Below are positions 9,600-22,338 of a stretch of 64,000 bases of DNA, one piece after another. Where the stretch lies: positions 5,084,001 through 5,148,000 of the forward strand of contig JAPVLO010000133.1 of NCBI GenBank assembly GCA_027257055.1, written 5' to 3'. Numbering within the stretch: position 1 is the first letter of the stretch; each line of letters starts with the position of its first letter. The stretch comes from Cephalopachus bancanus (Eukaryota; Chordata; Mammalia; Primates; Tarsiidae). A program made the translations under genes and the position numbers. The notes below the pieces were generated by a model, which ran no database searches, was not told the origin of the DNA, and saw nothing but the letters and a program-made list of their open reading frames with translations.

Positions 9600-10135
9600 A
9601 AGTGAGTCGTTGGAGGACTGTCAGTAATGCATTTTTTCCTATTGAAAACAGAAGCTACTGTAATGCTTTCAAATATATGCAAATGATACATGCGGTTAGT
9701 GGTTTGGCAAATCTTGATTACAATATAAACTACCCCAGTAAAAGTGCCTTCGTCCTAAATTTGTCTCTCGATTACAATTCCAATTGATTTTATTTTATTG
9801 TCAACATTGTTAATGATAAAAATAGAGTCGTTTTACAGTTATTTTTACTTTCTGGAAGGAGGCAATTAGAGTTCTAATCAGGAATACACAAAAATCTCCC
9901 ATGATTAACTGCAGTACTTTGTTCAAATTGCTGCTATAAAATTCAGAACAATTTGCCTGTAATGATTATGGACTGGGTTTATTTTGGGAGGGTGGAATAA
10001 AAGTGGATATAGCATAAATTATCCTCTAATTATACACCAGTGTCGCCTCAATTATCCTCTTATCAAAATGGTTGTCTAACTGCCGCATTTAGTTTCAATT
10101 CTCTCCTTTTTTTCTATAAAAAGAACTTCATACCT
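9600..10135. promoter_or_regulatory. AT-rich putative regulatory block upstream of DLX6
   Basis: A sharply bounded AT-rich block between two CpG islands. It has repeated homeodomain cores (CAATTGATTT, GGCAATTAGAG, GTAATGATTATGG, TCTAATTATAC, TCAATTATCC) and an octamer-like ATATGCAAAT at about 9676. No repeat family is recognisable. The pattern is that of a conserved noncoding enhancer, inferred from composition and position only. Confidence 0.45.
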
Positions 10136-10249
10136 TGTTATTATTAATCCATTTATTATTTGCAAGGGGATTTATATCCGCACATCCAGGTGGTAGAACC
10201 ACTTCTCTTTCAAAGATGGACTGGGGAAAGACATTGAGTTGGGAGCAGC

Positions 10250-12300
10250 CCAAGGCTGCGGATCTAGCCTTTTCCCTCCGGCCTCCAGACCCACGCAGGT
10301 TCGGACAGCCGAGCAGAGACAGCGGAGCCCGGCGCGGCTCGGGCCCCGCCACCAGGTAGGAGGGCCGGAGCGGGGCCCGGCGCCCAGACGGGCAGGCGCC
10401 GGAGCGGGTAGGCCGGGCTACGTCGGGCTGGGGGCCCGGGACTGCAGGGGGCGCCGGGTTCCCGCGCTTGCCACGGAATGCGAGCGGGTGGGCAAGACCT
10501 GCAGACCCCTCGGCCCCAGCGCCGGGTTTCGGTCTGCGCAGAGACCCATTCGCGAGCCTTCGGCTGCACGGAGAAACACACACCCCAACGACTCTGTGTC
10601 GCCGTGTCCGGAGGTCGCGGGGACCAGGCTGCGTCTCCCTTTGGGAAAACTACTGGGGGCTTCTTTGCACCCTGCTTCGCCAGGACCCCAAAAGCTGCAG
10701 GACCAAAGGCGACCGAGAAGGGGAGCGGCGGTACGACTCGCCCCTGTACCTCCAGGGAAGGGCGGCGCGCGCGGGGCTGCTAGGACTCGGTTTACACCCG
10801 ACGCGAAGCTCGCCTGCCGCGGCACCCGCTCCCAGTCAGGGGACTCCAGGCCGCTCTGCCCTCTCCTCCTTTTTTCTTTCCTTCTTTCAACATGTCGGGA
10901 GATCCGAGGCTCGCTGCTCGCGGATTTTCTGCAGAGTCCCCGGGTCAGCGGCGTCCGTGCCCCCCCCCTCCCGTCCCCAGCCCGCCGCGCTGAACTCCTG
11001 GAGTCTTGGGAGCCGGTTCAGTAACTCTGAATTCACTTTTAAGTGGTGTGGCTTGTTCCCCTCCTTTTTAACAAGAAGTGCACTTTAACACGCGAGCCGG
11101 TAACCCGATCCACGCGTTTACAAATCGGTAGTGAATTAAAACAACAACAACAGGGCTTCATGGAAAATGAAAGGCGGGCTGGGTGAGGGGGAAATGCCGG
11201 AGGTGCGGGGGGACAGCAGCGGAGGCCAGGAGGAGAGAAGACTCCCCACCTCCCGCCCACCCCCGCCCCGGTGGGCTCTCGGCGCACCGGGCCGCGCGCC
11301 GCCGAGCCTGACTGTAAGGTCCTCAGCGCCAGCAGGTAATGGTGGCAGTTTTATGACTTTATACCCTGCAGCCTGCTGTTAACACGGCGAAGGAGTCCGC
11401 CGTGCCTGGCGGCGTCTCTCGCTTTATGGTCGCAGGTGCACCGCTGTCCTCGCCGGCTTCCCTCCACGTCGGCCTCACCCGAGCAGGGAGACTCGCGGCG
11501 GGTCTGGGACTGTCTCGCGCGTGAGCCCCAGCCAGGGCGCTCAGCCTTTTCCCGTAGAGGCAACATTTCTAGTTTGTCCGAGGCCCCAGGAAGCCAGGCG
11601 GGCAGCGATCGTCAGGGTGTCGCTTTATTTCCCCCAGCCCTCCCTCATTAGGTAGGGGACGCGGTCCCTGAGCTCAACCCCGGTGTAGCAGATGCACTGA
11701 AGTGGCAGTTGTCTGGTAAGGGTCCTGCCGAGAGCTGCTGGGCGCAGTCAGGGGGTGCGGCGCGGAGAGAGCCAGGCGTCCCCTTGGCTTGATGGGCCCT
11801 TGCGGGGTAGACTCGAAATCTCAGGTCCGACGGTCCCTCTTTCCTGCCAGTGCCAGGAAAAGAGAACCAGGGTGCTAGTGTGAGCCCACACGACTTGCAT
11901 GGAGCACGCTGCGAGTGGCGGCCATGTGTGGCGTCTGCCACCAGCCTCGGCTCGCAGAGACTCCACGGCGGTCGTTCCTCTTCATGGAACCCGGCAGGTC
12001 GCTTCCTGGTGCTCGCCCAGCTTCCCGGGTGGCGGTCATGAGCCGAAGCGAGGCGGCTGGGGTCACCCCTATTCGTACTAGCCCAGCCCGCACACCTCCA
12101 GCCCTTCTGCGAGGTACAAAAACTCGGGTTTTCCGGGGCCCGGCGGGAAGGCGCACACCACAGGGGCTCCAGGCCCCGGCGCCGGGTTGGGCGCCAGCGG
12201 AGTCCTGGCTCCAACCGCTTTGTCTCGCGCGCAGGGGAACCCGGGCCGACCCTTTCGGGTGGGAGGAGGAGGGCCGGCGGGGCCGCGAGGCCTTTATCAT
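10250..12300. promoter_or_regulatory. CpG-rich island cluster upstream of DLX6
   Basis: Two dense stretches (about 10250-11540 and 11870-12300) with high CpG and no coding domain I recognise. Long Arg/Pro/Ala-rich frames occur on both strands and overlap one another, as expected from composition. This may be part of a broad hypomethylated domain around DLX6. Confidence 0.6.
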
Positions 12301-14830
12301 TCAAAATAAAGTAGACCCAGCAATCTGGCCTCGGAGGCCTAAGGCTCTCTCGGGGCCTGTAGTAGGTGTGGATCACATTCACTAGGTTTAAGAGGCACGA
12401 TTTGAGGCCTGTTTTAAGGTGGGAGGCGGTGGAGCTTGTATTCGAGTGTCAGCGTTATTTAGAGAGAAATTCTTGCAGGCTGCCAACACAAAACCTCCCG
12501 GGTTGCCCGAGGCCCGCTGGAGGAGTGATCTCCGTGGCCCGTGGGCTCCGTGGGCCCGTGTCGGCATAGCCTGTCCTCCTGGGAAGGCTCTGGCCGCCCG
12601 AGGTGGGTTTTGCAGGCTCTGCACTGGAGAAATATCTTCCAGCCAGGCAAGACGTGGCTGGGTTTGGTTGCTAAGTTGGGCTCAGTTATCATGTTAATTA
12701 TAAAGAAATTAGACCTGGATAAATAGCCTTTGAATTCAAAGAAATAACTCGGTATTGATTTACACAGCCATGCTTAGAACCCCCCTCTCAATGGGAGACA
12801 TTGGCAGAAAAAAATATTCCTACCAGTCTTTTCCTCCTTGAATGCACTGTAAAATTCAGTTGTGTAGGTGTGCGAGGAAAGGGCGCCTGGTGTCCTGGAA
12901 ACCTCTGCACCTTTCTCCCCCCCCCCAGCACACACACCTGCCAAATCAGGGTATGTGGGAACTGCCCCTTTCACTTTCTTAGCCTGGGCCAGCGATGGTA
13001 TCCTCAGGAGTGGCTGAATTATCAGCCCAGGCAAGGACACGCTCTGAGTTTGGCGCTATTTTCCCTAGTGATAAACTGTAATTGTCCTCATTAACACCCT
13101 CCTCTCCCCAACACCCCCAAATCCAGCTAAAAAGTGGATTCTGTTTACTTCACATTCAGAAAGAGCCTTCTTGGAGTTGGGTGACAACCTTTTCCTCATC
13201 TCTCCAGGCTTGCATCCCAAGAACAGGCAGCCAAGAAACTCGAGTGGCATTGGCTTCTGCAGGGGGCTTCACAGGGCTTTTCAAGACTATGATCTGGTTT
13301 GGAGAGTGTTAACCATACATGTCCCAACCTAGAGGCTCTTGCTCCATTTCCAAACCTGGAGTCCAGTGCAGGACTGAACACAAAGCCAACCAGGCCCTCA
13401 AACTTAACACCTTTGCCTCCTCCCTGACCCCACTCCCAGGTGTGTGAGCACCCAAAGGTTTTGTAATAGAGGGAACAGAGATGCAGGCTCAGAATTGATG
13501 GGGGGGGGCTACACGTTTCTACCTTCCCTAATTTTGGATTGTATACAGAAGTCCTCTGCTTGTCTTTTCTCCTTTTCTCACTTCCTTTCCCCTCCTCTTT
13601 CTCCTTTCCTCCCCTCCCTTCTCCTCTCTCTTCCCCTCAACAAGCACTGGACCTCACACCCTAATACACAGACATGATTATTTCTCTAAGCCCAGACAAA
13701 AAGAACTCAACAAGTTTAAAGACTTAGATTTTAAAAACAGGATAAATGCTGGCATTTGTCTTTTTAGTTTGTATGCAAAACCAAGGCTGAAAACCGTGTT
13801 TGCCCTGCTGGGAAATATATCAGGGTGAGGGAGAGGGGAAGGGGTGCTAGAAGTCAGCTTTAATCAAGCCAGGCTCTGGAAGGCAGGACCCCCGGACCAC
13901 AGGAGAGCGAATGCAGCCCTAGAGTGCTGGGAGCAAGTATCAACAGGAAACAGCAGCCTATTTTTAGGCATAATAAGGAGCTAATATCACTGCCCTAGTG
14001 TCTTCCTAAATGCCTCCAAGCATCTTCGGTTTAAAGCCTGCACCCCTTCATCAGCAGGAACAACAACAAAGTCTCAGCAAACGCCTCTCATGAAGGGAGA
14101 GCCTGGCTCCAGCCGACTCTTCAGGAAAACCTGGGACGGAAGACATCCTCTTGCTGTGATGTGAACTCTTAGACGGTTCTCTTGTTACAACGGAAAAATA
14201 AATGAAAACCGTGTTTCATTAGAGAGGGAAGGCTGTTCTGTATCTGACTGCCCTTGTGATGTAAATGGACGGGTTGTTTCTCTACCCCTACCTGTTCACA
14301 GGCATTTCTTGTCCACTTCATGTGGAAATATCCCACTATATAGGAAGGTAATGTATTCATTTTTTTAAAGTAAAAACTTTTCTTAGAGGGTCACGGGTTT
14401 GAGCGCCCTCAGAAGAAGCTAGGGCAGTTTGTTTTTGTTTTTAAACCCATTCTTCCAAATATACCCTTTCTATTTTCTTTTGTTCAGAAAAACATGCCCC
14501 CCTCTTTAAAACACAAATGTGGGAGAAAGGAAGCCCCTCCCCCATCCTCTCCTGGGAATACGGCCTTTTTCTTTTCTTTTCTTTCTTTTCTGTCGGTTTC
14601 ACTAATTTCTGCAGAAAGCAGCAGTGCCCTGGGTCTTCTCACGTGTGAATCAGGCTCTTCCCCACAGGGCCCAAGCCTTCCGTTCTTGCAAGACACATTG
14701 CAAGGTTGTGTGTGTTTGCTGGCTCATACTTGGGTTCACCCCGTTTCTCCCACTAAACTTCGTGGAGGGGAAAGAGGAAGGTGGTAAACAAGCGGGGGGC
14801 ACATAAAGAGAGGGTGTGAGAAGGAGAAGG
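12300..14830. other. Unique noncoding DNA, no gene seen
   Basis: Moderate-GC unique sequence without recognisable repeats except a pyrimidine-rich tract at 13561-13640. No splice-consistent coding exon or RNA gene was recognised. Confidence 0.5.
13561..13640 (+). repeat. Polypyrimidine tract
   Basis: About 80 bases of almost pure C/T made of irregular CTTTCC and CCCTCC blocks, with only isolated purines. Confidence 0.8.
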
Positions 14831-15760
14831 GCTTCAGGAGAGGGAGCAGGAGGGCGCGGCCGCCTGCCTGAGCGTTTTCCACTCGTCCTGGCCGCGGGAT
14901 CCCGTCATCCCCTAAGATGAGTTGCGCAGCAGACAGGCAGAGTTGACGGTGACACTAGCGGCCCCGTGGACCTGCAGACCGGACGCTTGCATGTTTCTTC
15001 CAGGGCCTTGGGCGGGCCTAGAAAACCAGACTCCAAACCCAGCGCTTGGTTCACTAGCCTCGACCCCGGCTCCTGCCTCCCGGCGGTTCCTTCCTTCCCG
15101 CTCCCTAGCCTGCTTTGCCCTCGACGCCAGGGCAACGCGTGCCCCCTGTAACAGCAGCGACGTCCAAGCAGGAGAACCCTTCCCCGCATTCAGGGCGAGG
15201 CTCGGGAGGCCTCGAGCCCAAGAGTCTGAAAGGCGACGGCTGCGGCACGAGGTGTCGGTCCAGCGGTCCCCAGGACCAGGCCGGTGTCCTCGGCTCTCCT
15301 CGGGCTGGGACGGAGGAGGCTCGGGAGAGCGGAGGCGGGGCGTCGGCAGCTGGCTCCCACGCGCCGCCGTCGGCGGGCGACCCGGCTGGGTAATGGGAGT
15401 CAGGAGGCAGACATCTTCCGAGAGCCAGCCACTGTCTTGTAGAGATTTGTAGAGAAACCCTCACTGTAATTAAAACCGTACAGTCAGATTAATTCAATGT
15501 GTTGCTCGGCAGCGCTTTTAATAGTAAAAATCCGCTTTAAAATTGAATTAGGGTCGAAGAAAATTTCTGCGAGACTCGCCGGATTTGCCAGCTTTCACTG
15601 AAGCCAGCTCGGGCTGGACGCGGGCGGTGGCCGCACAACTTCGCTTGCCCCACCCCCACCCGACCCGACGCGGGGTGGGTGGACGTGGAGGTGCCGGGCG
15701 GGTCCACGCGGGCGCTCGGCTGGGCGCAGGGCCTGGGGTGAGCCCTTCTGATCGCTGGGC
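14830..15760. promoter_or_regulatory. CpG island with embedded AT-rich element
   Basis: A CpG-dense region interrupted at about 15460-15560 by a sharply different block containing TGTAATTAAAACC, GATTAATTC, CTTTTAATAG and TTGAATTAG. Such homeodomain-site islands inside CpG islands are typical of conserved noncoding elements near developmental genes. No gene was recognised. Confidence 0.5.
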
Positions 15761-16199
15761 TCAGGGCCGTGCGCAGTGTCTTGACACCCAGGGCTCCCCT
15801 CCCTGACCACCCTCCCTGCGAAGTTCACGGCCCAAGAAAGGTGGGGGATGCGGAGAGAAACGAGCCCCGCTGGGTCTTGAAGCAATTTCCCACACTGTGC
15901 GGTCCCGCGTGTGCCGGGCGCTGGGGCCCTCTATGGCCGCTTGAGTGACAGGCAGGAGAAAGTGGTGGTCCTCTCAGCGCCCCCAAACGCTCCCTCCCAC
16001 CGCTTCTTGAAAATCTTCCAAAAATTAAGAGCAGTATTTCAAGCGCACTGTCAAAATGTCTCCCCAGCGTTGATTGGGCTGGGCGCCCCCCTCCCCTTCC
16101 CCCACCGGCGCCCTTTGCGTTTCTTGTGGCTGTGAAATAAGGATTGGTGTTATCGTGTTTTCCCCTTTAAGGGTAGACACCTTGGAGCGGGAAACTTGT

Positions 16200-17600
16200 T
16201 CAGATTTTCTGCGGGAGGTGGCGGCCGAGCGCGGACGGGGCTTGGGGGACAGGATGGAGAGCTGGACTGGGCTCGCTCTTCATGCCGGCGGGGTTTGGGG
16301 GCCCAGAATCGGTCCCAGCCCCCACCGTCCCACTCCGTTGCCCACGGAGATGGCCAGTGCAGTGGGCTCCTGGCGGCTGGACGCACACGCGCAATCTCCC
16401 CCTCCCTCCCTCCTTCCCTCCCCCCCCTCTCTCTCTCTCTCTCAACCTGGGGCGCGAATTCCCTAGCGAGGTAGTCACATTATCAGGGCTGGGAAAACAA
16501 AAACCGCTGTGGGTCCCTGTTCCTCCGGCAACAGCGCGCAGACGCTTTAATTGCCACAAATTGTCACTCTGTCCCCTTTTCATTTTCTCACTCCTTCGTT
16601 TATTTTTAGTACACTTCAAATGCCTACACACTTCCCCGGGAAGGAGCTCGCGGAGCAATTATTGTCTTTGCCTCCGGGGCTTGCTTTGCTAACTGCCGAG
16701 TGGGGACGGAGTCCACAGGACGAGAGCGCGCGCGTCCTTCGCCCCGCCAGCGCCAGGTGGGGCGCGGCGCGGCGCGGCCCCCGCCCTCCTGCGCGCCCCT
16801 TCCTTGGTGCCCGGGCCCCCATTACCTGGAAGAACGGAGATGGCCCCCCTCCTCGTGCTCCCCATCACACCCACCCCTAGTGCTCCTAGTGTCACTTGGA
16901 TCCAGCAAATCCCGACCGAATTGGCGGGTTCCTCCAGAAGCAGTTGGGGGGGTCCCCCGGGGACCCGCTCTGGGCTCTGTGTTGAGCAGAAAGACCTGCC
17001 GCGCGTGGGCACCCGCCCTGCCCCGTCCCTCCCGGTGCCGAGAAGGAGGATCCGTGTTCTCTCTGGGAGGGCTCCGTGCGGGTGGGTGCCCCCGGACAGG
17101 CCACGGAAGGCCCGGCTCCTCCTCCGTCCAGGCGAGCTTTTCGGTTGGTTTGGAGCGGTTGTGACGGTCGCCGGGGACGACTGTCCGTGGACACTCGGGG
17201 GTTCTAAGTATGAGCTAGGGATTCTTACAGAACTTTACACGCCGCGGGGAAGCGCTATCCTGAGCCGCCGAGACCCGCCGCGCCCCCGCCGCCTCTTCCT
17301 CGGTCTTTCCGGGGACACGAGCAGCAGCCCGGGATAAGGAAGGAGGCAGGTGTCTGCAGCAAAGCCGAAGGGTTCTCCAGCGTCCCGCCGGTGGATCCGA
17401 AACAAATCAGTGCGGGATTAACTTGTCTGTCTGCGGAATTGTCTCCAACTGCAAAACAGCGCGGGCCGCGCCTGCCTGGCAGGTTCGGGTTACTGGCCCG
17501 TCCCGGGAGCGCGGCCTCGCCCCTGGCCGGGCCGGGCCGGGCCGGGCGGGCAGGCCTGGGGCCTGTCGGGCGCGGGGCGGGCTGGCTGGACGTGTTAAAG
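16200..17600. promoter_or_regulatory. CpG island upstream of DLX6
   Basis: CpG-dense sequence with an AT-rich gap around 16540-16690 (GCTTTAATTGCC, GGAGCAATTATTG). It ends in a short tandem run of CCGGG units at 17526-17551 just before a CA microsatellite. No coding domain was recognised. Confidence 0.55.
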
Positions 17601-17624
17601 GGTGCAGTCAGGGAGGATGAACTG

Positions 17625-17626
<2 letters not shown>

Positions 17627-17668
<42 letters not shown>
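17627..17668 (+). repeat. (AC)21 microsatellite
   Basis: A perfect AC dinucleotide run of 42 bases. Confidence 0.97.
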
Positions 17669-17670
<2 letters not shown>

Positions 17671-17689
17671 CTTCTATTTCTTTTTTATG

Positions 17690-17850
17690 CAAACATTTAC
17701 AAGGAACTTTAATTTCAGATCGTAGAAGTAAATTTCATGCTAGGATATATTTTACAAAACATGTAATCTTTCGAGGCCGGAAGACGTTTAATTAAAACCA
17801 CACTTTGACAAGTTGAGTTTCAAAGCGAAGTCACACCAGCGCAGGCTAAT
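17690..17850. promoter_or_regulatory. AT-rich putative regulatory block
   Basis: Follows the CA repeat with ATGCAAACATTTAC, CTTTAATTTC, CATGTAATC and GTTTAATTAAAACC. Abrupt AT-richness beside a CpG island and several homeodomain or forkhead-like cores suggest a regulatory element. There is no direct evidence. Confidence 0.3.
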
Positions 17851-20380
17851 TCGTATTCAAGATGTAGCCTGTAATTCAAGTTGTTTGAAAACGCCAGCTC
17901 AGGCCCTGTGTGCCTCGCCGGGCTGTTACCTGCCCAAGGGCCCCGTGTGTGGACTCCAGAGAGTCGGGCAGGAGGACCAAGTCCCCACACTCAGCAACCC
18001 CGGGACGTGTCACTTGGGTGCCCTGCCCTGAGGCTTTCTGTTGTCCTTAGAATAATTCCCACGGGATCACAGGAGAGCAGGCAGGGGCAGAGGGGAGGCA
18101 GGTACCTTCCAGAGGCTTCACTGGGATGGAGGAGGGCTGCCTTCTTTCCTCCTGGTTGACATATGCTAGAGCTTTGGGAATCCCCCCCCAGCCACCCCAA
18201 TCCTGGGGTTCCAAAACAGGGGGGCTGTCCCAGTTGCTTTGTGGGCACAGCCCTCACGGTTCTCAAGGAGAGGCCTGTTGGTTCCCTGAAGCCTCCGAGC
18301 TGTGAACCGTATTTTTATAGTCATTTTCCTCAGTCATTCCCCTCTTTCATCTTCTTTACTGTTTCCTAACAATTTGACCAGTCTCAATTTAAGTCAGAAG
18401 GGCTTAGGCCCACGTGGGAAGGATTTTTTTTTTTCTTAAACCACTAGCCCTGCTGGAACTGGGAGTCCATGGCCAGCCATGCCAGCTGGGGATGGGAAGG
18501 AACCAGTGGGTCCTCTGAGGTTGGCTCAAATGGGAGACAGAGCGACTTTGCGGGGTAGTGTGTGTAGGAGCGGAGGTGTCTTGGACGGTGCTCCAGAGCC
18601 AGACACCGCAGCTGGTGCTGGCTCCAGTCCTGTGTCCACACTGCAGTCTTCCCCTTCAGATCCTCAGCCTGCTGGGCTTTTCTTCTCTGAGATGACAGCG
18701 AGTCGTCATCAAAGCTAGCCTCCTGGATGGTGTGAAACCTGTCCTAGAAAGAGACCAGGACATGAATTTGAGGTTTATGCTGGTTCCATTTTACCCAAAA
18801 TGCTCAAGAAGGAAAACCTCTTTACTTATCCCAGCCGCTCACAAGACAAGGAAGGGAGAATTTTGCTTCAATTGGGGGCTGTGAAAACTATTGGTTGACT
18901 GATAGACTTTTTTTAGGTCTCTATTTCCTTTCAAACACACCATTATTGTCCAGTTCCTTAAAGCAGAAATATAAATCTATTATAAAAGAAGTGTTCTGAA
19001 ATCTATTATAAAAGAAATGTTTTAAACATCATGGCTCACTCATTTTAAAGCCTTATGTGATTGAAGTCAACACACTTTTGATTTTATTGGACCAGTTTAG
19101 GAGAAAGCTCAATTTTTCAAAGACAATCCCAAAACACCTTTGTGAGAAAGTCTGTGGTGTCCTACAGAAACTACCAGCTGGCACTTCTGAAAGCTCAGGA
19201 GACATCTTCCGTGAAAATAGTTCTTGGAAGTTATGTGCTTTAAACAATATTCCAACTTAACACTCATTGGTCACATAATATTTTTTTTAGATCATCAAGT
19301 AAGACTTTGAGATCACACTTTAGTGTCTTGCATTTTGGAGACCTGGGGTGGGGCCCTGGTTCACACTCTCAAATACAAACAGTTATAATTATAGGACTGG
19401 AGTGTGAGAAAGACCTAGAGACAAATAGAAGCACTACTAGGAGGGTTTTCAGCATCACGTTTGAGCTGAGCCCTAAAACTTGTGTCCCTGACCAAACGCA
19501 TTTGGAGGCTAATCCTACGTTGGGGACTTGTGAGTTGCACAAAGGGGGAGAGGCACTACAAGTGATAATCCACACCTGTTTTATTTCAGTAATAAGATCA
19601 AGCAGTTTTCTTGCCACGGGGCATGGGCACCTCTAGACAGGGGCGCTGGAGGCCATGATTTGCCGGCAGTGTCTGGCTGGGATGCAGAGCCGAAGGAGTA
19701 GCCGGTGGTTGTGGTGGTCAAAAAGGCGCGGCCACAGCCTGGTGTGCAGGGGGGCTGGCGGTAATAGCTCCCAGCTGGCCCACCCTTCCTGCAGCCCTGA
19801 GAATCAATCTCAACTGTCCCGCCTCAGAGCCTGGGTGGAGGAAAGAGAGGTCCCGCCACTGGAGATCCGAGCCACTCACCTGCCTCTCTTTCCTTGCCTT
19901 TCTCTAATGAGTCCCATTTCACAGCTGTGGGAGCCAAGGCAGGGGCCTCGCCCCACAGGCCGCTTTGGTGTCTGGGCAAGAGAGCTGGATGGGGCACAGG
20001 TGTTCTGGCTTCGTCTCTCTGGCAAACACGTGTGGCAGGGATGGGTGGAGGAAGAGCCAGGCCCGCACAGGCGCTTCCTCGGCTTTGGAAGCTCCTCGGG
20101 TCAGCCCAGCGGGTGTGATTTTCCCGTGACACAGGTGAGGCTGGGAGAGACTTGGAGGGCCCAAACCTCAGGGCTGCGGAGGCAGCAGTCCCAGCGTTCT
20201 CGGACTTCCCGCCAGGGCTCTTTAAACAACCTCCTCTCTCCTGCCTCCCAACTTTTCCTTAAATTCTGAGTTCTTTAACCCTTGCTTGTAGTAAACGTAT
20301 TTGTGGTTCTAAAACCTGTCTGTTCCCCACGGAAATCTTCAGTGCCTGGGCGAGAGTCAACACTACAACACCCTTTTTTA
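17850..20380. other. Unique noncoding DNA, no gene seen
   Basis: Mixed-GC unique sequence. It contains a 26-bp direct duplication at 18973-19021. No dispersed repeat, RNA gene or plausible coding exon was recognised. Confidence 0.45.
18973..19021 (+). repeat. Short tandem duplication (26-bp period)
   Basis: Two copies of AAATCTATTATAAAAGAA followed by RTGTT, starting at 18973 and 18999 and differing at one position. Confidence 0.85.
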
Positions 20381-20399
20381 TTTCTCAAGTGGGCTTCAA

Positions 20400-21380
20400 A
20401 GGCCTGCTGTGGGGGAGCCCAGGTGTTGGCGTGACCCGGAGGCGCGGCGGGAGCGGGATTCCATTGGCGGCAGCGGTTAGCGCGCGGGCCGGCTCACGTG
20501 TGCCCCTCGTCACGCGGCGGCCGCGGCTGGGGCATGCGCGCCCGCCCTCGGGTGCCCGCCTGCGTCGCGGAGTGGGGACCCGGACTCCAGATGCGCGATC
20601 GTTAGGCTTCCTCATTAAACAAAGGTTTTCCCCCACCCCTCCCCCTCCTGCCTCCCGGGATCCGCTCTCCAGACTTGGGGCCCTCGCCCCTCCCGCATCT
20701 TAGGGTACACCTAGGGGCTTCTGCACTCTTCTCCATCGCCCCCCCCTTTTGACCTCCTTTGAAGAATATATATATTTTTGAGTTAATTTTCTCTTCATTT
20801 TAGGTCCGCTTTCTCATCTACCCTCTCCCCTCAAGAGAGAAAGCATTCCCTACCCAGCGATCTCAGGGGAAGAGGCTGTCCACACCGCCGAAGCCCCTCC
20901 ACTCGGCTCCAGGCCTCCCCCCGCCCCACCCCGGCCGTGTCGGTTTCAGTCTGGACTTTGGTGACCCGAGAACTCGACGGGCACTAGAGCCAGTAGCGCG
21001 GCAGACCCAAGGCCCGGTCTCTAGGCGTTAGCCCAGGCCTCTAGGAAGCCCGAGCCGGGTACCTGTAGCCCCCGGTCTACCCTCGAAGTGTGGGGTGCTG
21101 CTTATGCGTTCTTAGGCTGCTCCTGGAGCGAGGAGCGTGCAACGCAGGGAGTCCTTCCAGGGGTGTCCTCTGAGCCCCTCAGGACCCCCTACGCGGACTT
21201 GGGACCTCGGGATCCCTCTCTTCTGGGCAGGAGAAGGGATCCCAGTGGCTGAGAACCGGTCTCCGCGACGTCCACAGCGGACAGGCCCACTCCGTGGCCG
21301 GAGGCGGGGGCCCGCTCGCTCACGACCGCGGGAGTCGCCCCCTGGCTTCCAGTTACTCCCAGCTTACCTGCAGGGGAGCG
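20400..21380. promoter_or_regulatory. CpG-rich island with E-box
   Basis: CpG-dense sequence with a CACGTG E-box near 20495 and an NRF1-like GCATGCGC near 20532. These are features of CpG-island promoters, but I found no coding exon to attach to one. It could be an unannotated lncRNA promoter or part of the broad DLX6 domain. Confidence 0.4.
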
Positions 21381-21499
21381 GATTGTGTGTTGTTTTTTTT
21401 TTTTTTTTAAACCACAGGCCTCCTGCCCCGGATACCCCCCAATTCCCCTTCCCAGCGTCTAGCCTTAACCAGAAGGGCGAGCGAGAGAGGGGCTTGATC

Positions 21500-22140
21500 C
21501 TCTGATATGACGCGAATAATAGCTGCACCATGTAACTTCCTACATCTTGGTTTTAATTTTCAGGGAACCAAACAAAGATATTTGCCATTTTAAAATAAGC
21601 ACTCGATTTAATAAAGGGGAACATTGTGCAGGGAAGGCTGCGCTCCCCGCCCCCCAGCCCCTTCCGAAGACGTTATTAGCTCTGACAGCAAGCCGCTCAG
21701 GTTTGCGGGGAGGATTTTGTAAAGGGATGACAGACAGGAAGGCCAGCAATCACGGGCTCCTTGGGTTGGAGCCTTTTTTTTCCCTTTCTTTCTTTCTTTT
21801 TTTTTTTTTATCAGAATGTTCTGTTCGATGCCATTTATCCTTGATGATAGAAAATTGCGCTGTTGCCAGGACGCTGCCGCCGCGCTGAAATAGAGGGCAG
21901 GAGCCGCGGTTCCATTTTCCGGCTTGAAAGCTATTCAAATGAATTTGCAGGGGGAGGGGGGCGGGGATCCAGCGATAAACAAATGAGAATAAATCGAGCT
22001 CCCCTTTCCATTCTTCCCGCTAAATGGGTGGCTCTTCATTTCCGACATAAAGATTTTTGTTCATCAGTGTTTGGGAATACCTGAGAGATAGTGTAAGCCA
22101 ACGCACCATTTATTTTGATGCTCTTAAAGTGACTAACCAC
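21500..22140. promoter_or_regulatory. Putative conserved regulatory block
   Basis: A repeat-free mosaic of AT-rich motifs (ACAAAGATATTTG, TTTATCAGAATG, AAATGAATTTGC, CGATAAACAAATGAG, TTTATTTTGATG) and short GC-rich pieces. Its texture matches conserved enhancers; no gene was recognised. Confidence 0.3.
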
Positions 22141-22338
22141 ATAAACATTTAAAAAGAAGTGTATGTCTAAATATCTATAAAGTATAAGAATTATATATAC
22201 ATGGATCGCGTGCATACATACCTCCACGCGATTCCAAACTACAATGGAAGATAAACTCTTCCAGGAGTGTTTCCATTCCATGCAATTTGCAGGCGACACT
22301 GACTGTGGATAGCGCTGGACGTCTTCCTAGCTGTGCAT

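Noticed and set aside
10239..11088. Open frames of 200-260 codons in the 10.2-11.1 kb island
   Set aside because: Overlapping frames on both strands have similar low-complexity composition and no recognisable domain or splice pattern; this is explained by CpG richness.
16074..17692. Frames of 130-177 codons in the 16-17.6 kb island
   Set aside because: Same composition effect; one runs into the AC microsatellite, giving a poly Val-Cys or His-Thr artefact.
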